Shown one piece after another: positions 1 to 8,642 of a DNA stretch of 64,000 nt. A model generated the notes under the pieces. It saw nothing but the letters and a program-made list of their open reading frames with translations. It was not told the origin of the DNA and searched no databases. This stretch comes from CAZZBM01 sp964652255 (GTDB lineage Bacteria; Bdellovibrionota; Bacteriovoracia; Bacteriovoracales; CAZZBM01). The stretch lies in contig CAZZBM010000002.1 of NCBI GenBank assembly GCA_964652255.1, positions 62,001 to 126,000 on the forward strand, written 5' to 3'. The first letter of the stretch is position 1, and the number at the start of each line of letters is the position of its first letter. A program made the position numbers and the translations under genes.

Positions 1-42
1 ACCATCTTCTAAAGCAATGGTTAAATTTTTTATTGATAACAT
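1..42 (-). CDS. sufC: SufC, Fe-S assembly ATPase (N-terminal fragment)
   Basis: Only the first 14 codons lie inside the window (start codon at 42-40). They read MLSIKNLTIALEDG, the usual opening of SufC, the ABC-type ATPase that works with SufB and SufD to build iron-sulfur clusters. It starts 3 bases after the sufB stop, so it is translated from the same mRNA. The Walker motifs would lie outside the window. The call rests on the short N-terminal match plus its position directly after sufB, which is the family's standard order. Confidence 0.8.
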   Translation of the reverse strand, partial: MLSIKNLTIALEDG

Positions 43-45
43 AAA

Positions 46-1461
46 CTACCCCACACTGTGTTCTAATTTTAATTCAATTAATTTCACTGCTTCTTTTGAA
101 AATTCTAAAGGAAGAGTTTTAAAAACATCTTTACAAAAACCATGCACTAATAAAGCAATGGCTTTTTCTCTATCTAGTCCTCTTGATTCTAAATAAAAAA
201 TTTGATCAGCACTAATTTTTGAAGTTGAAGCTTCGTGTTCTAAGATAGCACTTGGATTTCTAACATCAATAGTTGGAAAAGTTAAGGCACTGCATTGGTC
301 ACCTATGAGCATAGAATCACATTGAGAAAAGTTTCTAGCTTCATGGGCATTAGGCATAACTTTAACTAATCCTCTGTAAGCATTGGAGGAAAAATCAGCT
401 GAAATACCTTTAGAGATAATAGTACTTTTTGTTTTTTTTCCAATATGAATCATTTTTGTGCCTGTATCAGCTTGCATATGATGATTGGTTAGAGCCACAG
501 AGTAAAAATAACCTTCAGACTCTTCTCCTGAGAGAATACAACTAGGATATTTCCAAGTAATAGCTGCTCCAGCTTCAACTTGAGTCCATGAAATTTTTGA
601 TTTTTTACCTAAGCAATGTCCTCTTTTAGTAACGAAATTTAAAATTCCACCTCGACCATCTTTATCTCCAGCATACCAGTTCTGAACTGTAGAATAATTA
701 ATCTGAGCTTCTTCTAAAGCTATCAGTTCTACAACAGCTGCATGAAGTTGATATTCGCTTCTTTGAGGAGCGGTGCAACCTTCTAAATAATTAACAAAGC
801 TGCCTTTTTCAGCAACAATTAAAGTTCTTTCAAATTGACCTGTATTTTTAGCATTGATTCTAAAATAAGTAGAAAGATCTAAAGGGCAGCGAACTCCTTC
901 TGGAATATAGCAAAAAGATCCATCGCTAAAAACAGCAGCATTTAAAGCTGCGTAGTAATTATCACTATAAGGAACAACTGTACCAAGATATTTTTTAACA
1001 AGTTCCGGATGATCTTGAACAGCTTCTGAAAAAGAACAAAAAACAACCCCTACTTTACTTAATTCTTCTTTATAAGTTGTTGCCACTGAAACACTATCAA
1101 AAACAGCATCAATAGCTACCCCAGTAATTCTTTGTTGCTCTTGAAGAGGAATTCCTAGTTTTTCAAAAGTTTTTAATAATTCTTCATCCACTTCTCTTTT
1201 TTCTTGTTTTGGACGAGAAAAAAATCTCATCTTTTGTAAGTCTTGAGGTGGAATTTTTAAAGCAGCCCAATTTGGTTCTTTCATTTTTAAAAATTGCTTA
1301 TAAGCCTTTAATCTATAATGTAAAAGCCATTCGGGTTCATTCTTCTTTGCTGAAATTAAACGAATGATATCTTCATTTAAGCCTAAGGGAAAATCTTCTG
1401 CTTCAATATCACTTTCAAAGCCATATTTATAATCTTCTTGAATTTTTTTTTCTAAATCCAT
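46..1461 (-). CDS. sufB: SufB, Fe-S cluster scaffold protein
   Basis: A 471-residue protein matching SufB, the scaffold subunit of the cytoplasmic SufBCD complex on which Fe-S clusters are assembled (E. coli SufB has 495 residues). Conserved landmarks are EGCTAPQ at 227-233 (Cys229), the GDQC segment with Cys390, and EHEAS near 408-412, which correspond to the core cysteines and the His/Glu pair known to matter in SufB. It begins 2 bases after the argS stop and is followed 3 bases later by sufC, so argS, sufB and sufC probably form one operon. No sufA, sufD or sufS is visible here; those should lie to the left of the window. Confidence 0.96.
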   Translation of the reverse strand: MDLEKKIQEDYKYGFESDIEAEDFPLGLNEDIIRLISAKKNEPEWLLHYRLKAYKQFLKMKEPNWAALKIPPQDLQKMRFFSRPKQEKREVDEELLKTFEKLGIPLQEQQRITGVAIDAVFDSVSVATTYKEELSKVGVVFCSFSEAVQDHPELVKKYLGTVVPYSDNYYAALNAAVFSDGSFCYIPEGVRCPLDLSTYFRINAKNTGQFERTLIVAEKGSFVNYLEGCTAPQRSEYQLHAAVVELIALEEAQINYSTVQNWYAGDKDGRGGILNFVTKRGHCLGKKSKISWTQVEAGAAITWKYPSCILSGEESEGYFYSVALTNHHMQADTGTKMIHIGKKTKSTIISKGISADFSSNAYRGLVKVMPNAHEARNFSQCDSMLIGDQCSALTFPTIDVRNPSAILEHEASTSKISADQIFYLESRGLDREKAIALLVHGFCKDVFKTLPLEFSKEAVKLIELKLEHSVG

Positions 1462-1463
1462 TG

Positions 1464-3050
1464 TTACATCCTTTTTGGAACAGAGATCCCTAATAGGGAA
1501 AGTCCTTGTTTGAGAGTTTCAAAAACTTTTTCAGTGAGTTTTATTCTTTTTTTTTCTTTTAATATGGGATATTCACTATAGTAAGAATTAAAGTCTTTGC
1601 ATAATTGATAAAGATATTGAGTTAAAAGATTAGGTTTAAAGTCTAGACTAACTTTATAAACTGTTTCAGGAAAAAGATGAAGTTTAAAAAGTAAATTTTT
1701 TTCTTTTGCATTATAAGAATAATTTTTTTCTTCAGAAGAACTTTCTTTTTTGAGTAAAGCTTGAATTCTTGTTGCTGTGTACTGAAGATAAATTCCAGTA
1801 TCTCCTTCTAGAGAAGTCCATTCTTTTTCATTAAAAATAACTTTTTTTTGAGGATCAACTTTAAGCATACCGTACTTAATGGCACCATTAACAAGTTCTT
1901 TAGCACAAATAGCTTTTTCTTCTTCTGGCCATGGTTTATGTTGAAGATAATCTGTGAGAATATTGTTTTCTAGATGCTGAAGAAAAGATCTTAGTCCCAA
2001 AAAATTTCCTTTTCTTGAAGACATGGCTCCGCTAGGAAGTTCAACTACATCATATTTTAAATGAAATAAATTTTTATAGTGAAGTTTATGAAGAAGTGAA
2101 AAAAGTTGTTTAAAATGAAATTCTTGTCTTGAATCCACTAAGTAATAATTTTCATCAGGGTTAAACTCTTCTTGTTTTTTTTTAGCGAGAACAAGATCTT
2201 TAGTGAGGTAAAGGGAATTACCATCTTTTTTTAAGAGAAGAGCAAAGCCTAAGTTTTCATCTTTAAGATTTTTCCCAATGGCTCCTTCAGATTCTTCTAA
2301 GAAACCTTCTTTTAATAGTTCTTTGACATAAGAGATAGAGCTTTCTTCTTCTTCTGATTCATAATACCAACGATCAAAATAAACTTCAGCATATTCATAA
2401 ACATCTCTCATGAGATTTAAAGACCAGTTTCTTGTTTTTTCCCAGAGATGATAAGTTTCAGAATGAGGATCTAAAAGTTCCTGTTGAATAAGACTTACTT
2501 CCTCTGAAACTTCAGGGTGTTCATCTGTATAAGCCACAGCTAAAGAATAAATTTTACCTAAAAATTCTCCAGGATTATCTTCAGGTTCTTGAGGAAATTT
2601 TTTTAGATACCAAAGGCATTTTGCTACGTGACTTCCATGATCACCTGGATAGGTGCAATTAATTACTTCATGTCCTAAAAATTTTAAAATAAGACTAAGG
2701 CTATGACCATAACAAAGATTTCTCATGTGACCAATGTGAAGAATTTTATGAGTGTTAGGTTGAGAAAATTCTAAAAGAATTTTTTTTTTAGGAAAAGAGA
2801 AATTTTTTTCAATGTTTTTTACTAAATCTTCTTCTTTAAAAGTAATATTAAGATAAGGTCCTATTTGTTCTACTAAAAAAAATTTAGATAAATAATTTTT
2901 TAAATCTAAGATTAAGTCTTTGATCTTAAAAGTAGAGATGCTATAATGACCTGAGTAATCTTTAGGGGTTAGGTTAATAAATTGTTCCCAAGGGAGATCG
3001 TGATTGAAGAGTATTAATTTAGAGAGAAGAAGGTCTTTAACTGTGTTCAT
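1464..3050 (-). CDS. argS: Arginyl-tRNA synthetase
   Basis: Class I synthetase that charges tRNA-Arg in the cytoplasm. With the start at 3050 the protein has 528 residues. The HIGH signature is at 105-108 (LHIGHMRN) and the KMSKS-type signature is MSSRKG at 343-348; the C-terminal anticodon-binding domain with Y-L-Q-Y-T-A-T-R-I is also visible. The frame stays open for 29 more codons upstream, but those would run into the divergent hemF gene and lack the MNTVKDLL-type beginning of the family, so I use the internal ATG. It heads an unusual operon with sufB and sufC. A perfect inverted repeat sits in the 45-base gap to hemF. Confidence 0.96.
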   Translation of the reverse strand: MNTVKDLLLSKLILFNHDLPWEQFINLTPKDYSGHYSISTFKIKDLILDLKNYLSKFFLVEQIGPYLNITFKEEDLVKNIEKNFSFPKKKILLEFSQPNTHKILHIGHMRNLCYGHSLSLILKFLGHEVINCTYPGDHGSHVAKCLWYLKKFPQEPEDNPGEFLGKIYSLAVAYTDEHPEVSEEVSLIQQELLDPHSETYHLWEKTRNWSLNLMRDVYEYAEVYFDRWYYESEEEESSISYVKELLKEGFLEESEGAIGKNLKDENLGFALLLKKDGNSLYLTKDLVLAKKKQEEFNPDENYYLVDSRQEFHFKQLFSLLHKLHYKNLFHLKYDVVELPSGAMSSRKGNFLGLRSFLQHLENNILTDYLQHKPWPEEEKAICAKELVNGAIKYGMLKVDPQKKVIFNEKEWTSLEGDTGIYLQYTATRIQALLKKESSSEEKNYSYNAKEKNLLFKLHLFPETVYKVSLDFKPNLLTQYLYQLCKDFNSYYSEYPILKEKKRIKLTEKVFETLKQGLSLLGISVPKRM

Positions 3051-3053
3051 GAG

Positions 3054-3077
3054 CAAGAAAAAATACCTTTTTTCTTG
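3054..3077. repeat. Perfect inverted repeat between argS and hemF
   Basis: Arms CAAGAAAAAA (3054-3063) and TTTTTTCTTG (3068-3077) are exact reverse complements separated by TACC. The repeat fills half of the 45-base gap between the divergent start codons of argS (3050) and hemF (3096). It could be an operator or just an A/T-tract palindrome in a low-GC genome. It cannot serve as a normal terminator, because no gene ends there. Confidence 0.5.
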
Positions 3078-3095
3078 TAAAAAGAAAAGATTGTT

Positions 3096-3944
3096 ATGAA
3101 AATAGAAGAGTTTTACCAAGAACTTCAAAAAATTCAAAAAGATTTGATTGTAGATCTAGAAAAGTTAGATAAAGACTTAAAAGTAACGAAGGATCATTGG
3201 GACAAAAAAGAGCTTAAAGGTGGAGGGATTTCTTGTTATGTAGAGGGTCCAGTTTTTGAAAGCGGGGGAGTAAATATTTCTCTAGTGAGATCTCAAGAAG
3301 CAGATCAGTTAAATCTTCCTGGGACTGGTTCAGAACTTCAGGCAACGGGAATTTCCATTATTATTCACCCTTACTCTCCTAAAATTCCTACTATTCATGG
3401 AAATTTTAGATGGATACAAAGAGGGGAAGATTTTTGGTTTGGGGGAGGGGTTGACCTCACCCCTTATTATCCAGATGAGGAGTCTTTTAGAAATTTTCAT
3501 TTTTTTTGGAGTGAATTATTAAAAGAAAAATATCCTGCCATGAAAAAACAATGTGATGATTATTTTGTTAATCATCATCGTGATAAGGAAGCTAGAGGTA
3601 TTGGAGGATTTTTTTTTGATTATGAGCAACACAAACCTGAATTTATTCTTTCCTTGGCTCAAAATTTTAAAAAATCTTATCTTCCTCTTTGTGAAAAGCA
3701 TCTTAAAACTTCTTTTGATGATCTAGATAAAGAGTTTCAACTTTATCGAAGAGGTCGTTATGTAGAATTTAATCTTTTACATGATCGAGGAACTCTTTTT
3801 GGATTAAAAACTAAAGGAAGAATTCAATCAATTTTTGTTTCTTTACCTAAAAATTGTTCTTTTTTTTACGATTATCAACCTAAAAAAGAAGAACATAAAA
3901 TCATGAATAGCTATTATAAGCCTATGCCTTGGCTTTCCACATAG
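3096..3944 (+). CDS. hemF: Oxygen-dependent coproporphyrinogen III oxidase
   Basis: HemF performs the O2-dependent double oxidative decarboxylation of coproporphyrinogen III to protoporphyrinogen IX in haem synthesis. The 282-residue protein has normal family length (E. coli 299). Signature stretches are GGGVDLTPYYP around 116-126, RGIGGFFFDY at 167-176 and GRYVEFNLLHDRGT at 220-233, with the conserved His101 in HGNFRW. It is transcribed away from argS, and its last 23 bases overlap the convergent HiPIP gene. Its presence implies aerobic or microaerobic growth and haem proteins. I saw no good Shine-Dalgarno. Confidence 0.97.
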   Translation: MKIEEFYQELQKIQKDLIVDLEKLDKDLKVTKDHWDKKELKGGGISCYVEGPVFESGGVNISLVRSQEADQLNLPGTGSELQATGISIIIHPYSPKIPTIHGNFRWIQRGEDFWFGGGVDLTPYYPDEESFRNFHFFWSELLKEKYPAMKKQCDDYFVNHHRDKEARGIGGFFFDYEQHKPEFILSLAQNFKKSYLPLCEKHLKTSFDDLDKEFQLYRRGRYVEFNLLHDRGTLFGLKTKGRIQSIFVSLPKNCSFFYDYQPKKEEHKIMNSYYKPMPWLST

Positions 3945-4287
3945 TGCAATATCCTTGAGCTTGAACATAAGGATGATGTCCTAATCGTTTAACTAAAACA
4001 GGAAAGTTACAAGGACCTTCTTTTTTATTTGAAGCATAATATAAACAGTTTTGGCAATTTTTATCTTTTTTAGGAGAAGTATCCACGTATCTTAAAGAAA
4101 GAGCAATATCTGCTTTATCTTTGAGATAGATAGGAGGTATTACATTAGAGGGTTGAGTATTTTTAGAAAAACTACTAAATTTTGATATAATTTTTTTGGA
4201 ATTTCCATTGTTTGCAAAAAGAAATTTAGTAGGAAAAAGAAGAAATAGAAAAAGTTTTTTTAAAAAATCTCTTCTAGAAAAAGACAT
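3922..4287 (-). CDS. Tat-exported high-potential iron-sulfur protein (HiPIP)
   Basis: A 121-residue protein starting with a twin-arginine signal (SRRDFLKK at 4-11 followed by a hydrophobic stretch to about residue 25), so it should be exported folded by Tat. The mature part has the HiPIP layout: an A-x-x-L-x-Y segment (ALSLRYVDT, 62-70) and four cysteines Cys78-x2-Cys81-x11-Cys93-x20-Cys114, the ligands of one [4Fe-4S] cluster. HiPIPs are soluble periplasmic electron carriers. The last inter-cysteine spacing is longer than in the classical purple-bacterial proteins. The gene converges on hemF and overlaps it by 23 bases. A tatA/B-like gene lies at 28.5 kb. Confidence 0.88.
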   Translation of the reverse strand: MSFSRRDFLKKLFLFLLFPTKFLFANNGNSKKIISKFSSFSKNTQPSNVIPPIYLKDKADIALSLRYVDTSPKKDKNCQNCLYYASNKKEGPCNFPVLVKRLGHHPYVQAQGYCTMWKAKA

Positions 4288-4354
4288 AGATTGTTATTAA
4301 CATAAATATGTTTTTTTAAAAAGATGAATTTTGAATTTTTGTTAGTAAAATTTT

Positions 4355-5764
4355 TTAAAAAAAGACATAGATTTCTAAGAGAATAAATAAAATGATTTTT
4401 ATATATAAACCAAAAGAAAACATCTGTTCTTTTGATAAAAGACCAGATGAGTAAACCATAGCATTGGGAGGAGTTCCTACAGGAAATAAAAAACATAAAC
4501 TGGAAGCAATGGTTGTAGCTATGGCTATAGCTGTTGTATTTAAATGAAAATTTTGTGCTGTAATAATGGCAATAGGTAAGATTAAATTAGCCGTAACGGC
4601 ATTGGATAAAAATTCTGTTAAAAAAAGGGTAAAAATAATGACACTGGTAGTCAAGATAAAACCATTAGAAGCAAATTGATCAAAAATGCTATGTGCCATA
4701 AAAGATGCTAGTCCTGTAGAACTCATCATTTGACCAAGAGCTAAACCTGAGCCAAAAAGAAAGAGAGTTCCATATTCTATATCTTTGCCTTCTTTCCAAG
4801 AAAGAAGAGTTCCTTGATGTTTGCCAGGAATAATAAACAGAATCAGACTATTAAAAAAGATCACTAAACTATTAGGAAGTCTTTGCTTGAAGAGAAGGGT
4901 TAAGGAGTTTTTAGCTAAAAAAGTTTCAAGAAGACTAGTAGTAACCCAGGTAAAAAGAGTTAAAAAAATTAAAAATAAAACAATTTTTTGATCTGATGTC
5001 CAAGAATGTTTTTGAGTGGATTGAATTTTAAAAGTCTTAGGAAGATTTCTTAGAATAAAATAGACAGAGATAAGTAAAATAAACATGCTGATGTTAGTGA
5101 AGAAAAATGTTTCTTTAATCCATGAAAAAAAATTTAATTGTATATCTGCTAAATCTTTTAAAAAAGAAATAGCCATAATATTAACGGATGTTCCCACTGG
5201 ACTTATAATACCACCTATGGTGGCACTGTAGGCTAAAGCTATGAGAATAATAGCAATTTGTTTTTTGCTTAAAAAATTCATTTCTTTTATTAAAGAAAGA
5301 GTAATGGGTAAAAAGACAGCAACTGTAGCTGTGTTAGATAACCAAAAAGAAAAAATTCCTGTTAAAAGTATAAGACTTAAGAAGATTCTTCTCGGTCTTG
5401 CTTCAATTAAAGGTAAAGTTAAGATAAGATTGGCAATTTGTTGATCAAGTTTAGTTTTTTCAATAGCTTTAGAAAAAAAAAATCCTCCCATAAAAAGAAA
5501 AACTAAAGGATGGGCAAAAAAAGAAAAAGCTTCATTAAAAGAAACCACTCCTAGAATAACAGCGAAAGATACACCTAGCATCCCTGTAATGTGAAGAGGG
5601 ATGTCAGAAAAAACCCAAAAACCAATGACTAAAAACATGATAGCTGTAAGAGTTTCACCGGATGAATTTAGTCCTGAAAAAGAAGGTCCTAAAGAAAAAT
5701 TCTTGATTAAAAGTAAAAGACTAATAAACATAAAAAGAGAAAGAATAAAATGTTTAAATTTCAT
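4355..5764 (-). CDS. DASS (SLC13) family sodium-coupled anion transporter
   Basis: A 469-residue, highly hydrophobic inner-membrane protein with about a dozen predicted spans. It carries the paired substrate-site signatures of the divalent anion:sodium symporter family: SNTATVAVFLP and SPVGTSVN in the first half, and SNAVTANLILPI and PVGTPPN in the second. The second half has SNA where many family members have SNT. Substrates of the family are dicarboxylates, citrate or sulfate; the sequence does not choose among them. I start at 5764 (MKFKHF) because the -10 box TATAGT lies 7 bases upstream; longer starts would overlap that promoter. It is divergent from the methyltransferase gene. Confidence 0.88.
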   Translation of the reverse strand: MKFKHFILSLFMFISLLLLIKNFSLGPSFSGLNSSGETLTAIMFLVIGFWVFSDIPLHITGMLGVSFAVILGVVSFNEAFSFFAHPLVFLFMGGFFFSKAIEKTKLDQQIANLILTLPLIEARPRRIFLSLILLTGIFSFWLSNTATVAVFLPITLSLIKEMNFLSKKQIAIILIALAYSATIGGIISPVGTSVNIMAISFLKDLADIQLNFFSWIKETFFFTNISMFILLISVYFILRNLPKTFKIQSTQKHSWTSDQKIVLFLIFLTLFTWVTTSLLETFLAKNSLTLLFKQRLPNSLVIFFNSLILFIIPGKHQGTLLSWKEGKDIEYGTLFLFGSGLALGQMMSSTGLASFMAHSIFDQFASNGFILTTSVIIFTLFLTEFLSNAVTANLILPIAIITAQNFHLNTTAIAIATTIASSLCFLFPVGTPPNAMVYSSGLLSKEQMFSFGLYIKIILFILLEIYVFF

Positions 5765-5771
5765 AAAAATT

Positions 5772-5800
5772 ACTATATTTTTTTTTTTAGATGAAGCCAA
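5772..5800 (-). promoter_or_regulatory. Promoter of the DASS transporter, interleaved with the methyltransferase start
   Basis: On the minus strand TTGGCT (5800-5795), 17 bases, then TATAGT (5777-5772), a good sigma-70 match. The start codon at 5764 follows the -10 box by 7 bases, so the mRNA would be leaderless or nearly so. The -35 box lies inside the first codons of the divergent methyltransferase gene. A possible -10 for that gene, TATATT at 5774-5779 on the plus strand, overlaps this -10. Confidence 0.6.
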
Positions 5801-6828
5801 TAACCTTTCTTGATCTTTTTTGTGGAGCAGGTGGCTTGTCTTCTGGTTTTAAAAATGAAGATTATATCTGTCTTGCTGGAATTGATCTAGATTCCATGGC
5901 TTTAAAAACTTTTAAATTGAATCATCCTGAAGCTTTCTCTTGTCATTCTAGGTTAGAGTCTTTAGATAAAAATGCTATTTTTTCTATAGTAAAAAAAAGA
6001 AAAGTAGATCTCCTCTTAGGAGGACCACCTTGTCAGGGTTTTTCTTCTTTAGGAAAAAACAATTTAAATGATCCTAGAAATGATCTTTTTAAAGAGTATC
6101 TTAGGGTAGTTTCTATTTTAAAACCTACATTTATTGTTTTTGAAAATGTTTCTAATTTTATGTCTTATAAGTATGAAGATTTAAGAAGGGAATTTTTTTT
6201 TGTTTTAAAAAAAATGAAATATAATTTTACTTATGGAATCTTGGATGCTTCTGATTATGGGGTTGCTCAAAAAAGAAAGAGATTTTTTTTAATAGGATCT
6301 TTAATGCATCAACCAAGCTTTCCTGAGTCTTCTTTCAAGAAAGTTTTAGTTAAAGATTGTTTTCACGATTTTTTAAAAAGAAAAACCCTTTACAACCATG
6401 ATTTAGAACTAGCTTGTAAAATTAAAGATATTGATTTTAAGAGGCTAAATTATATTAAACCTGGTCAAGGGATTAGGTATTATGAAGATAATTTACTTTT
6501 ACCTAAAAAACTAAGATTAGATTATGTTTTTAAAAATCTCCCTGAAAAAAGATTAAGACAAAAAAAATTACATCGTTTAGATCTGCATAGTTTTGCTCCT
6601 ACTATAGTGACTTCTGCTACACAGTATTATCATCCCACTGAATTAAGATTATTAACTTGTAGAGAGGCTGCTGCTTGTCAAAGTTTTTCATGGAATTTTA
6701 AATTTATTGGATCAAGAACTTCTATTATGAAACAAATAGGCAATGCTGTACCACCTAAATTAGCGCAAGCTTTGGCTAGGAATCTTTTAAAGGAAGTTCT
6801 AATCAATAAATCTTTGACTTTCAGATGA
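5791..6828 (+). CDS. DNA (cytosine-5) methyltransferase, apparently orphan
   Basis: A 345-residue C5-cytosine methyltransferase that transfers the methyl group of S-adenosylmethionine to cytosine in DNA. The conserved motifs appear in order: I (DLFCGAGGLSSGF, 8-20), IV with catalytic Cys81 (GGPPCQGFSSLG, 77-88), VI (ENV, 118-120), VIII (QKRKR, 160-164), IX (RLLTCREAAACQSF) and X (QIGNAVPPKLAQALARN). The target-recognition region is the roughly 100 residues between VIII and IX, so specificity cannot be read from sequence. No recognisable restriction gene is adjacent; a doubtful nuclease candidate lies at 17.2 kb. Its 3' end overlaps the next, convergent gene by 30 bases. Confidence 0.95.
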   Translation: MKPITFLDLFCGAGGLSSGFKNEDYICLAGIDLDSMALKTFKLNHPEAFSCHSRLESLDKNAIFSIVKKRKVDLLLGGPPCQGFSSLGKNNLNDPRNDLFKEYLRVVSILKPTFIVFENVSNFMSYKYEDLRREFFFVLKKMKYNFTYGILDASDYGVAQKRKRFFLIGSLMHQPSFPESSFKKVLVKDCFHDFLKRKTLYNHDLELACKIKDIDFKRLNYIKPGQGIRYYEDNLLLPKKLRLDYVFKNLPEKRLRQKKLHRLDLHSFAPTIVTSATQYYHPTELRLLTCREAAACQSFSWNFKFIGSRTSIMKQIGNAVPPKLAQALARNLLKEVLINKSLTFR

Positions 6829-7722
6829 ATTAAAAGATGTTTGACTAGGTGGATTTGTTATGGAATGTTCTTGTAAAGATGAAGGAATTTGATTTTCAAT
6901 ACTACTTGTTAAACTAAAAGAATAGTCACCTAAATCGAAAATATCTGATTTATAAAGATTAAAAAGGTAAGAGTACCCATCTTCTTGATCTCTTCGTGGA
7001 ATTTTAATTTTACTAAAATCAGCTTCAAAATTTATTTCTTGAGAATAATTTGAAAGATAATTTAAAAAATCATTCATCCAAGTTTTGAAGTTTTCTTCTA
7101 TTAAACCATTACCATGGTAAGCAGTTTTTCTTGCTTTTTCTTGTTCATATAAAACATTTATGTTATATTGTAATAAATTTTGATAAATTTCATTAATTTC
7201 TTTTATACATAAAAAATTATTTTGTATGGTCATGAAATATTGATTAAAAACAAAGTAAGGAATGCTTGTAAGTTCAAAAATTACTATATTTAGTAAATCT
7301 TTTATAAAATTCATTTTAACTTTCCATTCAAAATGAGCGTCAAAATTTGGATCAATTATATAATCATAAGTTAGTTGTTTCCTTAATTCTAATTTTTTAG
7401 AATTGTTAATATTAAATTTTTTATGACTCATTTTTGAATCTTTACTAAAATAGCTAAAATCAATAGTAACTTTAAGAAAATCTTCTTGTGTTTTACCTTG
7501 TATATGATTCATTTTTTTTAATTCTATATATTGATCTATAATTTTATTAAATTTTTTAATTTGAAGATGTAAAGTATATAAAAAGTCTGAAGTGAGATAA
7601 TTTTCTACTTCAAAATTTAATTGAATGAATTCTTTTTTCAAGAAATTTTCACCAGATAAATAAGGATAATTATTGTTAGAGTAAATATTTAAAATTAAAA
7701 AAAACATACTAATAAATAACAT
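6799..7722 (-). CDS. Unrecognised exported protein (trio member 1)
   Basis: A 307-residue protein that I cannot assign. Residues 1-15 (MLFISMFFLILNIYS) look like a short signal peptide, and the mature chain is rich in Asn, Lys, Phe and Tyr. The C-terminal 35 residues are Ser/Pro/Gln-rich and probably disordered. An FE-x3-NY segment near residue 38, a helical stretch and then an I-D-F-S-Y-F strand near 90 match the same order in the neighbour at 7767-8633 (FE-x4-NY, then IDLNYY), so the two look like diverged paralogues. No cysteine lipobox. It lies in a run of three similar minus-strand genes and overlaps the methyltransferase 3' end. Confidence 0.7.
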   Translation of the reverse strand: MLFISMFFLILNIYSNNNYPYLSGENFLKKEFIQLNFEVENYLTSDFLYTLHLQIKKFNKIIDQYIELKKMNHIQGKTQEDFLKVTIDFSYFSKDSKMSHKKFNINNSKKLELRKQLTYDYIIDPNFDAHFEWKVKMNFIKDLLNIVIFELTSIPYFVFNQYFMTIQNNFLCIKEINEIYQNLLQYNINVLYEQEKARKTAYHGNGLIEENFKTWMNDFLNYLSNYSQEINFEADFSKIKIPRRDQEDGYSYLFNLYKSDIFDLGDYSFSLTSSIENQIPSSLQEHSITNPPSQTSFNSSESQRFID

Positions 7723-7766
7723 TGAATTTATATTTTTTGTTTTTTTATGTAATTTTTATAAAATAT

Positions 7767-8633
7767 TTATAAAAAATCATTTTGATTTGGTCTTGATGGT
7801 TGTAGATGATTAGGATTTTCTTCTTGCTCTAGGTCTAATATTGATGAATTCAATTTTATAGGAGGTTTTAAGCTAGTAGGATTGTTTCCTTCTTGCCTTG
7901 AGCTAGGATTTTCTAATTTTGGAGCTTTTCCTTCTTGAAGATAAATATTGCTTTCCAAAATGATTTCATGAAAAGGATTAAAATAGTTTTCTTGATCATT
8001 GATAAATAGATAGTGATAATTATTTTTTTTAGATAAAAAACTATTTATAGAATCAAAAATTAATGATGAGTTTTGTTTTGAGTTTATTTTCGATAGAATT
8101 TGAGATAAAAGTTCTTTTTCATCTTCAATGTTAAAAAAATCTTCTTGTTGATTTTTGTAAACAATGAAACTGTTGTCATTAAAAATATTTATTATAAAAG
8201 ATAAAACAGGGGATATAAATTGCAAAAATTTTTTATTTAAATATTCATCATTAACGTTAAAGATTGAATCTTGTATTTTGAAAACATTTTGTTGTCTTAA
8301 TATTTTTTGTTCATAAGTTTGTATTGTTGGAAAATAATCTTCTTCTTCAATAATAATTGGTAGATCAGCATAATAGTTTAAGTCTATGTTGATAATTATT
8401 GGTGCCGGTTGTTTTTTATGAGAATTAAGATGATAAGCTTCTCCTATCTTTTCTCTCAACTCTAGTATTTTTTTAGTTAAATCTTTTTTAAATCCATTAT
8501 TGAAATAGTTATAAATACTCATTTCAAAATTAATCAGAATATCTTCAATATTTTTATTATTGTTATTGTTAATATTATTAAAATTTATAAAATCACCGTA
8601 AGTAAAAAATAGTAAATAATAAATAATAAACAT
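7767..8633 (-). CDS. Unrecognised exported protein (trio member 2)
   Basis: A 288-residue protein of unknown function with a short hydrophobic N-terminus (MFIIYYLLFFTYG) that may be a signal peptide, then an Asn tract near residues 20-27. An amphipathic helical region, an I-N-I-D-L-N-Y-Y strand and a long helical middle parallel the protein at 6799-7722. The last 55 residues or so are rich in Pro, Ser, Asn and Gln and are probably disordered. The AT-rich composition is extreme even for this genome. The gap to the next gene downstream is 44 bases; the upstream gap holds an AT-only inverted repeat. Confidence 0.68.
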   Translation of the reverse strand: MFIIYYLLFFTYGDFINFNNINNNNNKNIEDILINFEMSIYNYFNNGFKKDLTKKILELREKIGEAYHLNSHKKQPAPIIINIDLNYYADLPIIIEEEDYFPTIQTYEQKILRQQNVFKIQDSIFNVNDEYLNKKFLQFISPVLSFIINIFNDNSFIVYKNQQEDFFNIEDEKELLSQILSKINSKQNSSLIFDSINSFLSKKNNYHYLFINDQENYFNPFHEIILESNIYLQEGKAPKLENPSSRQEGNNPTSLKPPIKLNSSILDLEQEENPNHLQPSRPNQNDFL

Positions 8634-8642
8634 AAATGCAGT

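Noticed and set aside
3519..3701. 60-residue open frame on the minus strand inside hemF
   Set aside because: It lies wholly within the well-supported hemF gene, has no start context or family resemblance, and reflects AT-rich antisense composition.
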